This document shows positions 1-7,964 of a DNA stretch of 64,000 bases, one piece after another (positions within the stretch are counted from its first letter, which is position 1; each line of letters opens with the position of its first letter). Source of the DNA: Streptomyces composti (GTDB taxonomy: Bacteria; Actinomycetota; Actinomycetes; Streptomycetales; Streptomycetaceae); NCBI RefSeq assembly GCF_012034205.1, contig NZ_JAATEM010000005.1:1-64000 (forward strand), in the 5' to 3' direction. The notes under the pieces were generated by a model. That model saw only the letters and a list, made by a program, of their open reading frames with translations, searched no databases and was not told where the DNA came from. Both the position numbers and the translations under genes were made by a program.

Positions 1-42
1 GTTTCCGTGTGCCCGGTGTGCCGTGGGGGATCTGTGCAGGAA

Positions 43-2184
43 ATGGTCAAGGGCGCCAACGTTGCTCTGGGAGACCTGAGTGATGACGTCGGTTCAGTGA
101 TCGTCAGCCTGGGTTGGGCCACCCCCACCGGTGAGGGCGACGCGGACGTGTCGGTGCTGTTGCTGGATGCGAACGGCAAGGTGCGCAGCGACAGCGACTT
201 CTACTTCTACAACCATCCGGTTGCATCCGACGGCAGTGTGCAACTGCTGGGGAAGACGCCGACGGCCGAGGGCAGCGAGGACAGGATCAGCTTCGACCTG
301 ACCGCCGTGCCGGGAGACGTCGAGCGGATCGTCGTCGCCGCAAGCAGGTACGACGGTGGCGGCTTCGGCGAGCTGGAGGACGTGAGGATCACGCTGGCCG
401 ACGCGGCCGGGGAGAGTCTGCTGCGGTTCGCCGTCGACGACGCCGACACGGTGGCAGCGGTCATCTTCGGCGAGTTGTACCGGCGGGGCGAGGGGTGGAA
501 GTTCCGTGCCGTCGGGCAAGGCTACGCGACCGGACTGGCCGGGCTGGCCACCGACTTCGGCGTCGACATCGAGGACGACGCGGGCTCGGAAGTTGCGGCG
601 GCCGCACAGTCGGGGACAAAGGCGCACACAACAGCCCGGACAGAGGCAGGAACCGAGCCGGCGACGAGAGCGGCTGCAGCACCGCAGGGCAGGGGCGCGG
701 GGTCCGAGCCGGAACAGCGGGCAGGCGCCGCAGCGCCCGAGCCCGTAGGGGAACCAGCCGGACAAGCGCTGATGAACACCATCCCCGCCCCCCGCCGACC
801 CGAGGACCAAGCAGACGAAGCGAGGAAACCCGCGTCCGCCAACCGGCCCCGAACCGCGAAAAAGAAGGTCACCCTTCCCACGACGGTGAAGAAGACACTG
901 GCGGAGAACGACTCCTGGCGGACGGCCCGGCTGTTTCCGGTGTCCGTGCTCAAGAGCGACCGGGACCGGGAGACACGTGCCACCTCCGTGCTGCTGTCGG
1001 TGATGGCGCAGGTCCCGGAGTTCAGTCGCCGGCTGACGGCGGCGTTCGGTGCTCCGGCGGGCCGTATGGAGACGTTCACGGAGGTCTCCCTGCCGCACGG
1101 CGACAGCCCGCGCCGCCCGGACGGCGTCATCCGCATCGAGCGAGCCGGGAAGCTGTGGACCGCCCTGGTGGAGACGAAGACCAACGGCAATGCGCTCAAG
1201 GCCGAGCAGGTGCAGGCGTACATGGACATCGCCGCACGCCGCGGGTACGAAGCCGTGATCACGCTGACCAACGACGTCGCCCTGGAGGGCAGCCCGCTCG
1301 TCGACGTGAAGATCGACAGGCGGCGCAAGCACAAGGTCGCCCTGTGGCACCTGTCCTGGGCGGAAGTCGCCCACCAGGCGCAGATGCTGATCAGGCACGA
1401 AGGCGTGGGGAATGCCGCGCATGCCTGGTTGCTGCAGGAGCTCCTGCACTACCTCCAGCACGAGAATTCCGGCTGCCACGGCTTCCAGAACATGGGGCCC
1501 TCCTGGGTCCCCGTGCGCAACGGCATCGACGACGAAACCCTGTGCCAGGGCGACGCCCGGGCACTGGAGGTCGTCGAGAACTGGGAGCGGCTCATCCGGC
1601 AGGTCTGCCTCAGGCTGGGCGGCGAACTCGGCCAGAAGGTCCTGCCTGTTCAACGGGTCAGGCGCGGAGCGGATCCGAGGGAACGTCGCAACCGCCTCGC
1701 TGATCAGCTCTGTATCGACGGGCGCCTCCAGGCCGAGCTGCGCATTGACGGCACCCCTGGAGTCCTAACGGTCGGGGCCGACCTGCGCACCGGCAAACTG
1801 CGCACCGGCATCGAGATCCCCGCTCCCGAGCAGGGCTACCCGCTGAGCTGGGCCAAGCGGCTCGTGCGGCGCTTGACGGAGGCGCCGGCAGACCTGCACA
1901 TCGAGACTCTCCTGGAGGGCGGCAGCCAAGGTCCGCGCGGCACCCTGGAGCGGCTGCGCCCCGAACCAGCGGACCTGCTCCCCAAGGACAAGGCTGCGAG
2001 GCTCACAGGGTTCCGGCTGTCGCTCTTCAAGGGCATGGGCAGCGGCCGCGGCAACGCCGCGACCGGCTTCATCCGCAGCGTGGACGATGCCGTGCACCGC
2101 TTCTACACGACGGTCGTGGTGCACCTGGACACCGCAGGACGCCGCAGGCCGTCCAGGGAGAACGCGGTGGCCGGCGCGGCGTGA
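43..2184 (+). CDS. TerD-domain protein fused to a PD-(D/E)XK nuclease-like domain
   Basis: A protein of about 713 aa. Residues 1-180 form a TerD (tellurite/stress, Ca2+-binding) domain, starting with MVKGANVAL and carrying the typical strand pattern VIVSLGW, DADVSVLLLD and GGGFGELEDVRITL. A charged, Ala/Pro-rich linker follows (about 190-290). The C-terminal half holds a nuclease-like core with RPDGVI (Asp near residue 360) and VETKTNGN (E377-x-K379), the D...E-x-K arrangement of PD-(D/E)XK enzymes, followed by QVQAYMDIAARRGYEAVITLTND. TerD proteins are often linked to DNA-processing and stress systems in genome surveys, so a Ca2+- or stress-gated nuclease is an inference. ATG at 43 gives the canonical TerD N-terminus. 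An in-frame GTG at 34 is an alternative, and upstream sequence is cut by the window edge. Confidence 0.82.
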   Translation: MVKGANVALGDLSDDVGSVIVSLGWATPTGEGDADVSVLLLDANGKVRSDSDFYFYNHPVASDGSVQLLGKTPTAEGSEDRISFDLTAVPGDVERIVVAASRYDGGGFGELEDVRITLADAAGESLLRFAVDDADTVAAVIFGELYRRGEGWKFRAVGQGYATGLAGLATDFGVDIEDDAGSEVAAAAQSGTKAHTTARTEAGTEPATRAAAAPQGRGAGSEPEQRAGAAAPEPVGEPAGQALMNTIPAPRRPEDQADEARKPASANRPRTAKKKVTLPTTVKKTLAENDSWRTARLFPVSVLKSDRDRETRATSVLLSVMAQVPEFSRRLTAAFGAPAGRMETFTEVSLPHGDSPRRPDGVIRIERAGKLWTALVETKTNGNALKAEQVQAYMDIAARRGYEAVITLTNDVALEGSPLVDVKIDRRRKHKVALWHLSWAEVAHQAQMLIRHEGVGNAAHAWLLQELLHYLQHENSGCHGFQNMGPSWVPVRNGIDDETLCQGDARALEVVENWERLIRQVCLRLGGELGQKVLPVQRVRRGADPRERRNRLADQLCIDGRLQAELRIDGTPGVLTVGADLRTGKLRTGIEIPAPEQGYPLSWAKRLVRRLTEAPADLHIETLLEGGSQGPRGTLERLRPEPADLLPKDKAARLTGFRLSLFKGMGSGRGNAATGFIRSVDDAVHRFYTTVVVHLDTAGRRRPSRENAVAGAA

Positions 2185-2206
2185 GCCTCCCCCCGTAACT
2201 GAAGGG

Positions 2207-2236
2207 CCGCAGGCGGCGTTCCTCTGTCGCCTGCGG
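2207..2236. terminator. Stem-loop after the TerD-nuclease gene
   Basis: A perfect 9-bp inverted repeat (CCGCAGGCG / CGCCTGCGG) with a 12-nt loop lies 23 bp past the stop codon at 2184 and before the convergent hydrolase remnant. It lacks a long T-run, as is usual for Streptomyces terminators. Confidence 0.55.
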
Positions 2237-2280
2237 TCACGGCATGGTGCTCTTCAGCCTGCCGTCAGATGTCATCCCGG

Positions 2281-3228
2281 TCAGGAGGCCGTCGGTGAGG
2301 GCGTTCGCGTTGCGTCGATGGTGTCGGTGATGGTGTCGATGACCAGGCGGGGCTGGTGGAGGTAGATGTCGTGGCCGCTGTCGGTGTCCGTGATGTGTTC
2401 GCGGGCGTGCAGGGACTCGTACAGCCGGTGCTGGGAGACCACCCGGTCCTCGAAGGTGACCTGTTCGCCCTGCCTGGCCTCGGGGGCAGGAGGTCGAGGC
2501 GCCACGGTTTGTCCGCGGCCAGAACGACAGCCGGAACGGCCGGCGCCGGTTCGGCGGCGTTGATCTTGCGGAAGGCGTCGCGGAGGTGCACCCCTTCCCT
2601 CGACTCCGGTGAGGTCTGCGCGTTGGACGCGTCCCAGTTCTTCACGGCTTCGGCGCTCGCGACACCGGCCATGCGTTCCGCGACGGCGTCCACCATCACC
2701 AGGCCCGCGACGTTCTGCGGGTGCGTGCGCGTGTAGAGGGTGGCGATCAGGCCGCCGTAGAGGTGCGCCACGAGGACTTAGGGCCCTGGCTCGCCGAGGG
2801 CGGTGAGCAGTGCGTCGAGGTCGCGCACGTCGGCGTCGTGGGGCTGAGGCCGGGGGGGTGGACACGTCGGGGCCCTTGACGCGGACGTCGGGGCGGTCGT
2901 AGGCGCAGACCCGGGTGAAGCGGGAGACCTGCTCGAAGACCGAGTCGCTGCTGCGCTCCATGCCTGTGTTCCGGAACGGCAGGTCGTCGCCGGGTGCGTC
3001 GTGTGCGGGATCGTCCGGGTCCAGGATCGACCTCCAGTCGTCGGCGCCGTTGCCCTTTCCGGCGATGAGGACGACGGTCGAAGAGCCGTTGCGGGCGTTC
3101 GTGCCCTCGCAGGCGGCGTAGACCTTGCGTCCGTCGCCGATGTCGACGAGCCCGCTGATCTCCTCACCGGTGGGCGTTGCGGCGGCGGGGTGAGGCCCGG
3201 GGGGGCGGTGGGCGTCTGCGACTTTCAT
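2281..3228 (-). pseudogene. Alpha/beta hydrolase, broken by frameshifts, a stop codon and loss of the nucleophile
   Basis: Read on the minus strand, an alpha/beta hydrolase can be rebuilt only by changing frame. The N-terminal part (IGDGRKVYAACEGTN, STVVLIAGKGNGADDW, RVCAYDRPDV) runs from the start at 3228. Frame is lost near a 7-base C run (plus-strand G run around 2850-2857). Coding resumes as HDADVRDLDALLTALGEPGP, hits TAA at 2778-2780 where the family usually has Tyr, and continues as VLVAHLYGG. The nucleophile elbow should read GHSYGG, so the catalytic Ser is Leu here. A second frame change at a C5 run near 2481-2485 is needed to reach the C-terminal GHDIYLHQP, which holds the catalytic His. 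Several independent lesions argue for real decay rather than one sequencing error. Confidence 0.82.
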
Positions 3229-3424
3229 CGTCTCACCGGCGGGTGCCGGGTGCTCTTTCGTGGCGGGGTCGCCCGGTGTGCTCGGCCGGGCGGCGGCGAG
3301 GGTGCGCGGCGGCCTGCTGGGGGCGAGGTTCCCGTCGGGGTGAGGACGGGGTGGACGAGGGTTACGTTGGGTGCGCCGGGCGGCGTGCGTGATCGTGTGC
3401 CGTGGTCTCCGTCAGGACGGGGTG

Positions 3425-4141
3425 GTGGACTCGTTGGTGGGAGTGGGCGGGGCGGGAGACGAGTGGGTGGAGCGGGTGGCGGATGTGCGCCGCGCACTGG
3501 CGGAGGACGGGCCTCCCCGACGTCCCGGTGGCGGTCCGGATTTCGCGGAGGTCACGCTGCCGGAACGGGACGGTGATCTGGTGCGTGACCTGCTGGTGGA
3601 GGAGCGGGTCGGCACGGTGGTGGAGGTCGGGCTCGGGTACGGGAGCTCGGCGCTGGCGATCGGTGAGGCGCTGCTGCGCTCCGGCTCGCCGGGCCCGCGG
3701 CATGTGGTGATCGACCCGTTCCAGCACTCGGCGTACGAGGGTGTCGGGTGGGAGCTGTTGTGCAGCGCCGGGCTCGACGGTGTCGTGGAGCTGGTGAGGG
3801 AGCCGTCGCAGCGGTTTCTCGCCCGGCTGGCCGATGCGGGGTTCGTCGCGGATGCGGCGTTCGTGGACGGCAGCCACCTGTTCCACAACGTGTTCGTCGA
3901 TCTTCACTTCCTGGGCGAGATCGTCCGGCCCGGCGGTGTCGTGGTGCTCGACGACGTCTGGTGGCCGTCGGTCGCTGCCGCTGTGGCGTATTTCGAGAGC
4001 CATCTGGGGTGGGTTCCGCTGGCGGATGCTCTGCCCGGCGGGACCGCGGATCCGGTGAGCGGGCGGCCGCGGATGGGGGCTTATCGGCTGCCCGATGCGC
4101 GGCCGGTGCCGGACTTCAAGGCCTTCCGGCCGTTCTGCTGA
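3425..4141 (+). CDS. Class I SAM-dependent methyltransferase
   Basis: About 238 aa. The SAM-binding motif I is visible as VVEVGLGYGSSALAIG (about residues 63-78), followed by an acidic motif II region (HVVIDPFQ) and the late motifs AAFVDGSHLFHNVFVDLHFL and GGVVVLDDVWWPSV, a layout typical of the Methyltransf_24 type. The methyl acceptor cannot be told from sequence. GTG at 3425 is preferred because AGGA lies 7 nt upstream. GTG at 3422 and the upstream GTG at 3371 are also in frame. It is divergent from the hydrolase remnant and has no obvious partner genes; two copies of GCCGCGGGCAG follow its stop. Confidence 0.85.
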   Translation: MDSLVGVGGAGDEWVERVADVRRALAEDGPPRRPGGGPDFAEVTLPERDGDLVRDLLVEERVGTVVEVGLGYGSSALAIGEALLRSGSPGPRHVVIDPFQHSAYEGVGWELLCSAGLDGVVELVREPSQRFLARLADAGFVADAAFVDGSHLFHNVFVDLHFLGEIVRPGGVVVLDDVWWPSVAAAVAYFESHLGWVPLADALPGGTADPVSGRPRMGAYRLPDARPVPDFKAFRPFC

Positions 4142-4254
4142 GTCGGGGTCTTGCCGCGGGCAGCTGCGTCGGGGGCTGCCGCGGGCAGTTGATCGTGAGG
4201 CGCGCCGGGAGGTCCGGGAGCGTGCTTCCGCCGTCGGCGACCATGTGGACGTAG

Positions 4255-4271
4255 ATACCCCCAGGGGGTAT
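4255..4271. promoter_or_regulatory. CsoR-type operator 1 upstream of the CopZ-like gene
   Basis: ATACCCCCAGGGGGTAT is a perfect 17-bp dyad with one central base. It matches the TACCCC/GGGGTA pattern bound by actinobacterial CsoR copper repressors. Its right arm runs into TATAAA (from 4269), a possible -10, so binding could block the promoter. Confidence 0.75.
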
Positions 4272-4287
4272 AAAGGATTCGTTCGAA

Positions 4288-4306
4288 GGTACCCCCCTGG
4301 GGTACC
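4288..4306. promoter_or_regulatory. CsoR-type operator 2 upstream of the CopZ-like gene
   Basis: GGTACCCCCCTGGGGTACC is a second dyad of the same type with perfect 8-bp arms. Its centre lies 34 bp from the centre of operator 1, about three helical turns, so both sites face the same side of the DNA. It ends 27 bp before the ATG at 4334. Confidence 0.75.
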
Positions 4307-4333
4307 TGTTTCCTGGATGTCTGGGAGGTACCC

Positions 4334-4621
4334 ATGTCCTGCTGCACCCCTGATGGCAGCTGCTCCAGCGGCGTCGCCACGGCTGACGGCTCCGAAGCGG
4401 CCGACGGGACCGTGACTGTCTACGAGGTCTCCGGCATGACCTACGGGCACTGCAGGGCCACGCTCACCGAGCAGATCGGTGCCGTGGACGGTGTGCTCGC
4501 CGTCGAGGTGGACCTGAAGGCGGGTCAGGTGGCGGTCACCAGTTCCCGCGACCTCGACGACGAGCTGCTGGCCAAGGTCGTCGACGAGGCCGGCTACGGG
4601 CTCACCGGCCGCGCGGCCTGA
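4334..4621 (+). CDS. CopZ-like heavy-metal-associated domain protein with a degenerate metal site
   Basis: 95 aa with a strong GGGAGG ribosome site. The C-terminal 70 residues form an HMA (ferredoxin-like) metal-binding domain: VYEVSGMTYGHCRATLTEQIGAVDGV and the C-terminal EAGYGL. The canonical metal motif GMTCxxC reads GMTYGHC, so the first Cys is Tyr and only one Cys remains in the loop. The N-terminal extension (MSCCTPDGSC) adds three Cys that could supply ligands instead. In most actinomycetes copZ sits with copA and csoR; neither is present here. The two upstream CsoR-type dyads imply copper-induced expression. A copper or other soft-metal buffer is likely, but the altered site leaves the metal open. 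Confidence 0.85.
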   Translation: MSCCTPDGSCSSGVATADGSEAADGTVTVYEVSGMTYGHCRATLTEQIGAVDGVLAVEVDLKAGQVAVTSSRDLDDELLAKVVDEAGYGLTGRAA

Positions 4622-4634
4622 TCACCGCGCCGTT

Positions 4635-4659
4635 CGCCGGGCCCGTTGCGGGCCCGGCG
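4635..4659. terminator. Intrinsic terminator-like hairpin after the CopZ-like gene
   Basis: A perfect 11-bp stem (CGCCGGGCCCG / CGGGCCCGGCG) with a TTG loop starts 13 bp after the stop codon. It would isolate the metal-inducible gene from the next gene. Confidence 0.7.
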
Positions 4660-4798
4660 ATTGCCGCCGGACCACCCTTCACCGGCCGCAAGAGCCGGGG
4701 AGACGAGGCCGGGCGACAGAAGCCGGGCCCGGTGGGTGCGGCCGACGTCGGGCCGGCTCAGCGGGAACAGACGGGAGAGGAAGGGACTTGTACCGCGC

Positions 4799-5206
4799 AT
4801 GAAGACTGTGACTGCACGTGAGGCGGCGACCGCGCTGTTCGAGCGGCTGGGCTCGGGAGCCTCACCGGACGAACTGGCCCTGCACTTCGACGACGACGTG
4901 GACTGGTTCATCCCAGGGGATGCGTCCGTGGTGCCGTGGATCGGACGGAAGAGGGGGCGGGCGGGCGTGGCAGAGTTCTTCACGCAGCTCGGGCGGGAGG
5001 CCAGACCCGAGGAGTTCACCATCGAGACGATCGTGGGTGAGGGCAGCCGCTGCGTCGTCCTCGGGCACCTGCGGACGAAGGTGCTGGCGACCGGCCGTGT
5101 CATCCGGTCCGACTTCGCGTTCGACATCGAGGTCCGCGACGGGCTCATCACGCGGTATCACATGTTCGAGGACACCTTCGCCGTGGCAGCGGCCTTCGCG
5201 CGGTAG
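4799..5206 (+). CDS. SnoaL/NTF2-like fold protein
   Basis: 135 aa. The fold is suggested by the helical start (AREAATALFERLGSGASPDELALHF), the strand DDVDWFIPGDASVVPWIGRKRG, AEFFTQLGREARPEEFTIETIVG and the C-terminal DFAFDIEVRDGLITRYHMFEDTFAVAAAF. These are classic features of SnoaL-like nuclear transport factor 2 proteins. Members include small-molecule isomerases, hydrolases and cyclases as well as non-catalytic binders, so no reaction can be assigned. The ATG at 4799 gives the usual short N-terminus. A GAGAGGAAGGGA stretch lies somewhat far upstream (about 4775-4786). It stands alone between a terminator and a convergent regulator gene. Confidence 0.8.
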   Translation: MKTVTAREAATALFERLGSGASPDELALHFDDDVDWFIPGDASVVPWIGRKRGRAGVAEFFTQLGREARPEEFTIETIVGEGSRCVVLGHLRTKVLATGRVIRSDFAFDIEVRDGLITRYHMFEDTFAVAAAFAR

Positions 5207-5261
5207 CCGGGGCGGGGGCGAGCGGCGGTCAGCGAGCGGTCAGCGTCCGGGCGCGACCGGG

Positions 5262-6626
5262 TCAGGCGGTTCCGGAGACGGTCGGGGCCGGGGCGTTGCG
5301 CCCGGCGCCGCAGGTTCCCAGGCTGCACCATCTGCGCCGGCCGGCGACGTCGAGGAACAGCCAGCCGCACGTGGGGCTGGGGCAGGCGCGGACGGTGAGC
5401 CGGCGGGGGTCGGCGAGCAGATCGGCGGCGGCGAGGGCCACGGCGTGCAGGGGGAGGCGCAGTCCCGACGACAGCGACGGCTGCCAGCGGCCGAGGCCGT
5501 CCTCGCCGCATATGAAGACGGACGACCGGACGGCGTCCTGCACCTGCGTGGCCACCGCGCGGAAGGCCTGGCCGTTCTGCGGATCGGTCAGGCAGGCATA
5601 GAGGCCGGTGCGCAGGCGGCGGGCGTCGTCGAGGACGGCGGCGGCCTCGCCGGGGCGGACCGCCGCACGGTCGCGCAGCCGGGTGACCTGCTCGGGTGCG
5701 ATCAGGTCCTGGTGTCCGGCCCACACGGCGAGGGTGGCGTAGTGGCGCAGCCACTCCGAGCCGGGCAGTGGTGACGTCGAGCCCCAGCCGGCGTAGGTGT
5801 TGCAGAACTCCAGCGCCGGGTGCCCGCCCGCGCTCCACGGCAGCCACTGGTCGTCGACTCTGACCGCGTGCACGGGGGCCGGGGGGCGGTCCAGGCGGGG
5901 GTCGGCGCACAGGATGCGCAGGTGCAGGGTGCGCAGTGCGCGTCCCGGCTCCACGCCGAGTTCCGCAGCGAGGAGGCGGCGTGTGCGGTCGTAGAGCCGC
6001 AGGGCCTCGGCCTGGCGCCCGGTCCGGTACAGGGCTGTCATCAGGGCGGCGACGAGGACTTCGCGGGTGGGATGGTCAGAGACCACCGGGGTCAGGTCCG
6101 CGACGACGCGCTCGTCCGCGCCCATGTCCAGTCGGGCCTGGGCCCGGTGCTCGGTGAGGGACAGCCGCAGTTCGGTGAGTTCTGCGCCCAGCCGGGTGCG
6201 CAGCCGGTCGTCGGCGGCGTCGGCGAGCAGCGGCCCTTGCCACAGGGCGAGGGCGTCGTCGTAGAGGCCGACCCGCTGCGCCGGATCACCCGCGGCTGCC
6301 GCCTCGGCTGCGAGCTCGGTGAACCGCCGGGCGTCGGTGGAGCAGGTCTCCGGCTCGACGGCGTAGCCGTCGTGGCGGGTGGCGACGCGGACGCCGTAGG
6401 GCTCGACGGCGGCGCGCAGGCGGCGGACGTAGGTGTGGACGGTGGCCCGTGCCGAGGCGGGCGGACTGGCGTCCCACAGCAGATCGATGAGGCGTTCGGT
6501 GGTGACGGCGCGGCCCGGCTCGAGGAGCAGCACTGCCAGCAGGCACCGCTCCTGGCGGCGCAGGCCGAGGGGTACGGGCCGTCCGTCGTGGCGGGCGGTG
6601 AACGGACCGAGCAGCTGGAAATCCAT
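5262..6626 (-). CDS. SARP/BTAD regulator fused to an ABATE-CGNR zinc finger
   Basis: 454 aa. Residues 1-90 form an OmpR-type winged helix (MDFQLLGPF, LLWDASPPASARATVHTYVRRLR). Residues 95-245 are the bacterial transcriptional activator (BTAD) TPR-like domain, ending LLAAELGVEPGRALRTLH. The C-terminal third is a CGNR module: an ABATE-like segment from GGHPALEFCNTYAGWG, then the zinc finger CPSPTCGWLFLDVAG...RRWCSLGTCG with four Cys. Streptomyces has many SARPs and many CGNR regulators as separate proteins; a single chain carrying both DNA-binding modules is uncommon. The start has no ribosome site, but a -10-like TAGGCT (6643-6638 on this strand) ends 11 nt before the ATG, hinting at a leaderless mRNA. 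The divergent secreted-protein gene is a likely target. Confidence 0.88.
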   Translation of the reverse strand: MDFQLLGPFTARHDGRPVPLGLRRQERCLLAVLLLEPGRAVTTERLIDLLWDASPPASARATVHTYVRRLRAAVEPYGVRVATRHDGYAVEPETCSTDARRFTELAAEAAAAGDPAQRVGLYDDALALWQGPLLADAADDRLRTRLGAELTELRLSLTEHRAQARLDMGADERVVADLTPVVSDHPTREVLVAALMTALYRTGRQAEALRLYDRTRRLLAAELGVEPGRALRTLHLRILCADPRLDRPPAPVHAVRVDDQWLPWSAGGHPALEFCNTYAGWGSTSPLPGSEWLRHYATLAVWAGHQDLIAPEQVTRLRDRAAVRPGEAAAVLDDARRLRTGLYACLTDPQNGQAFRAVATQVQDAVRSSVFICGEDGLGRWQPSLSSGLRLPLHAVALAAADLLADPRRLTVRACPSPTCGWLFLDVAGRRRWCSLGTCGAGRNAPAPTVSGTA

Positions 6627-6708
6627 GGTGGGGCGGGAGCCTAGCAGCGCGCACCGCGGAGGTGTCCGGTCAGAAGGTGGTCAGGGGCGGGACGGAGACT
6701 GACCGCTC

Positions 6709-6727
6709 GCAGTCGTCCCGCAGTCGT
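6709..6727 (+). promoter_or_regulatory. Two GCAGTCGT direct repeats with 11-bp period
   Basis: GCAGTCGT occurs at 6709 and again at 6720, with a degenerate third copy (GGCTGCGT) at 6731. An 11-bp period is the spacing bound by SARP-type winged helices. The site lies between the SARP-CGNR gene and the secreted-protein gene. Confidence 0.45.
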
Positions 6728-6755
6728 TCAGGCTGCGTTCGTGCAGGAGGAATTC

Positions 6756-7256
6756 ATGCGACGCTCCGTTGTTGTGCTTCCGGCGCTGGCCGCCCTGCTG
6801 GCCGGTGCGACCCCGGCCGCCGCCTCCACGGCACCGGACTGGGAACCGGCCCCTTCCGCGCCCTGGGACGTCGCCGCCGGAGTGCGCTGCGACTTCCCCG
6901 TCCACGGCGAACCGGTGGTCGACGAGGTGGTGCAGCGTGTCCTGAGCACCCACGGCGACGGATCCCCGAAGCTGGTCGCCTACAAGGGCGATCTGGTCAT
7001 GCGCGTCACCAACACCGAGACCGGGGCGCACTACGACGCCGACGCCAGCGGGTCCGCCCTGGTGGAGTACCGCAGCGACGGATCCCAGTTCTGGGCGGTG
7101 CACGGGCCGGTCCTGGTGGGTGTCGGTGAGGGCACGCTGCGGCGCGGGCTCTACATCGTCGACGGGATCTACACCATCGACATCAGTGCAACCGGCTACA
7201 AGGACGTGCGGATGCTGCACGCCACCACCGACGATCTGTGCGAACGGATCGACTGA
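6756..7256 (+). CDS. Secreted protein of unknown function
   Basis: 166 aa with a clear Sec signal peptide (MRRSVVVLPALAALLAGATPAAAS, cleavage likely after AAA-S near residue 24). The mature part is a compact all-beta-looking domain (VRCDFPVHGEPVVDEVV, YKGDLVMRVTNTETGAHYDADASG, FWAVHGPVLVGVGEG, GLYIVDGIYTIDIS) ending LCERID. Two Cys (about 50 and 163) could form a disulfide. Similar small exported proteins are common in Streptomyces and lack a known role. The ATG at 6756 has an excellent AGGAGG site 5-6 nt upstream. Divergent transcription from the SARP-CGNR gene and direct repeats in between suggest it is regulated by that protein. Confidence 0.82.
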   Translation: MRRSVVVLPALAALLAGATPAAASTAPDWEPAPSAPWDVAAGVRCDFPVHGEPVVDEVVQRVLSTHGDGSPKLVAYKGDLVMRVTNTETGAHYDADASGSALVEYRSDGSQFWAVHGPVLVGVGEGTLRRGLYIVDGIYTIDISATGYKDVRMLHATTDDLCERID

Positions 7257-7964
7257 GCCGGGCCGGGGGTTCGTGGGGTGCCCCCACCGGGGCTCGCGGC
7301 GGCGGTCGTCCGCGCAGGGCGCGACACCGCCGCCGCGGGTCGGCGGCGCCGGGGCAGCCGGTGGCTCCGGGGTGGTGGTCCCCGGTGCTCCGGGGCGGTT
7401 GCTGCGCGCGGTGGGCGAGCCGCACTCGGAACTCGTGGACACCGACAGCGGACGGCCGCTGCGCCGGCTGGAGCCCCTGAGTGCCGACGGCGGGCCGGTG
7501 ACCGGCAGCACCTCCTACGTCGTGAAGGTGCCCGACGGGCCCGAGGGGGCCGACAAAGCACGGCAGGGCGTGCACAGCAGGAGCTGACCCTCCGTCAACG
7601 TCCCGCACCGCTCAGCCTTTCCGAAGAGGTGCCCCTCCGGCGGGGACGTCATGGCGCGCCCGCGTCCGCCTCCGACGAGACCCCACTCGGCCGGGTCGGC
7701 GGCGGTGAAGGCGACCGCGCCCCGTCGGGCTTGCGGCCCCCGGAGAGGTCCCTGATGAGCGGCACGGGCATGCCGGCACCTCGGATGCGGGAGAGCCTCT
7801 GCGGCTCCGCCCGCCGCGCCCGATTGCCGAAGGCGTGCACGCGGCGCATTCTGGACGTGGAGGGCGAGTCCGTCTCCGGTCTCCGTCGTCGAACGCCCTT
7901 CCTCCGCCGCACATCTGCCCGGCCACGACCGGTGACGCGCCGGTGAAGCGGGAGGAGCGCGACG
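7257..7964. other. 708-bp gap with no convincing intact gene
   Basis: No intact gene with a start, ribosome site and recognisable protein is visible on either strand. The first half holds one stretch with clean coding-type third positions (see 7372-7587). The rest to 7964 shows no domain motif in any frame. A GGGAGGAG ribosome site at its end belongs to the next gene. Confidence 0.6.
7372..7587 (+). CDS. Possible small ORF or gene remnant
   Basis: From GTG at 7372 the frame reads as 71 aa with strongly GC-biased third positions. Plausible protein-like sequence includes RLLRAVGEPHSELVDTDSG and GPVTGSTSYVVKVPD. There is no clear ribosome site and no family is recognised. It could be the 3' remnant of a deleted gene, because the reading frame extends upstream only as low-complexity sequence. 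Confidence 0.25.
   Translation: MVVPGAPGRLLRAVGEPHSELVDTDSGRPLRRLEPLSADGGPVTGSTSYVVKVPDGPEGADKARQGVHSRS

Noticed and set aside
4153..4189. Two GCCGCGGGCAG copies after the methyltransferase as a terminator
   Set aside because: They are direct repeats; each can form only a very small hairpin and no T-run follows.
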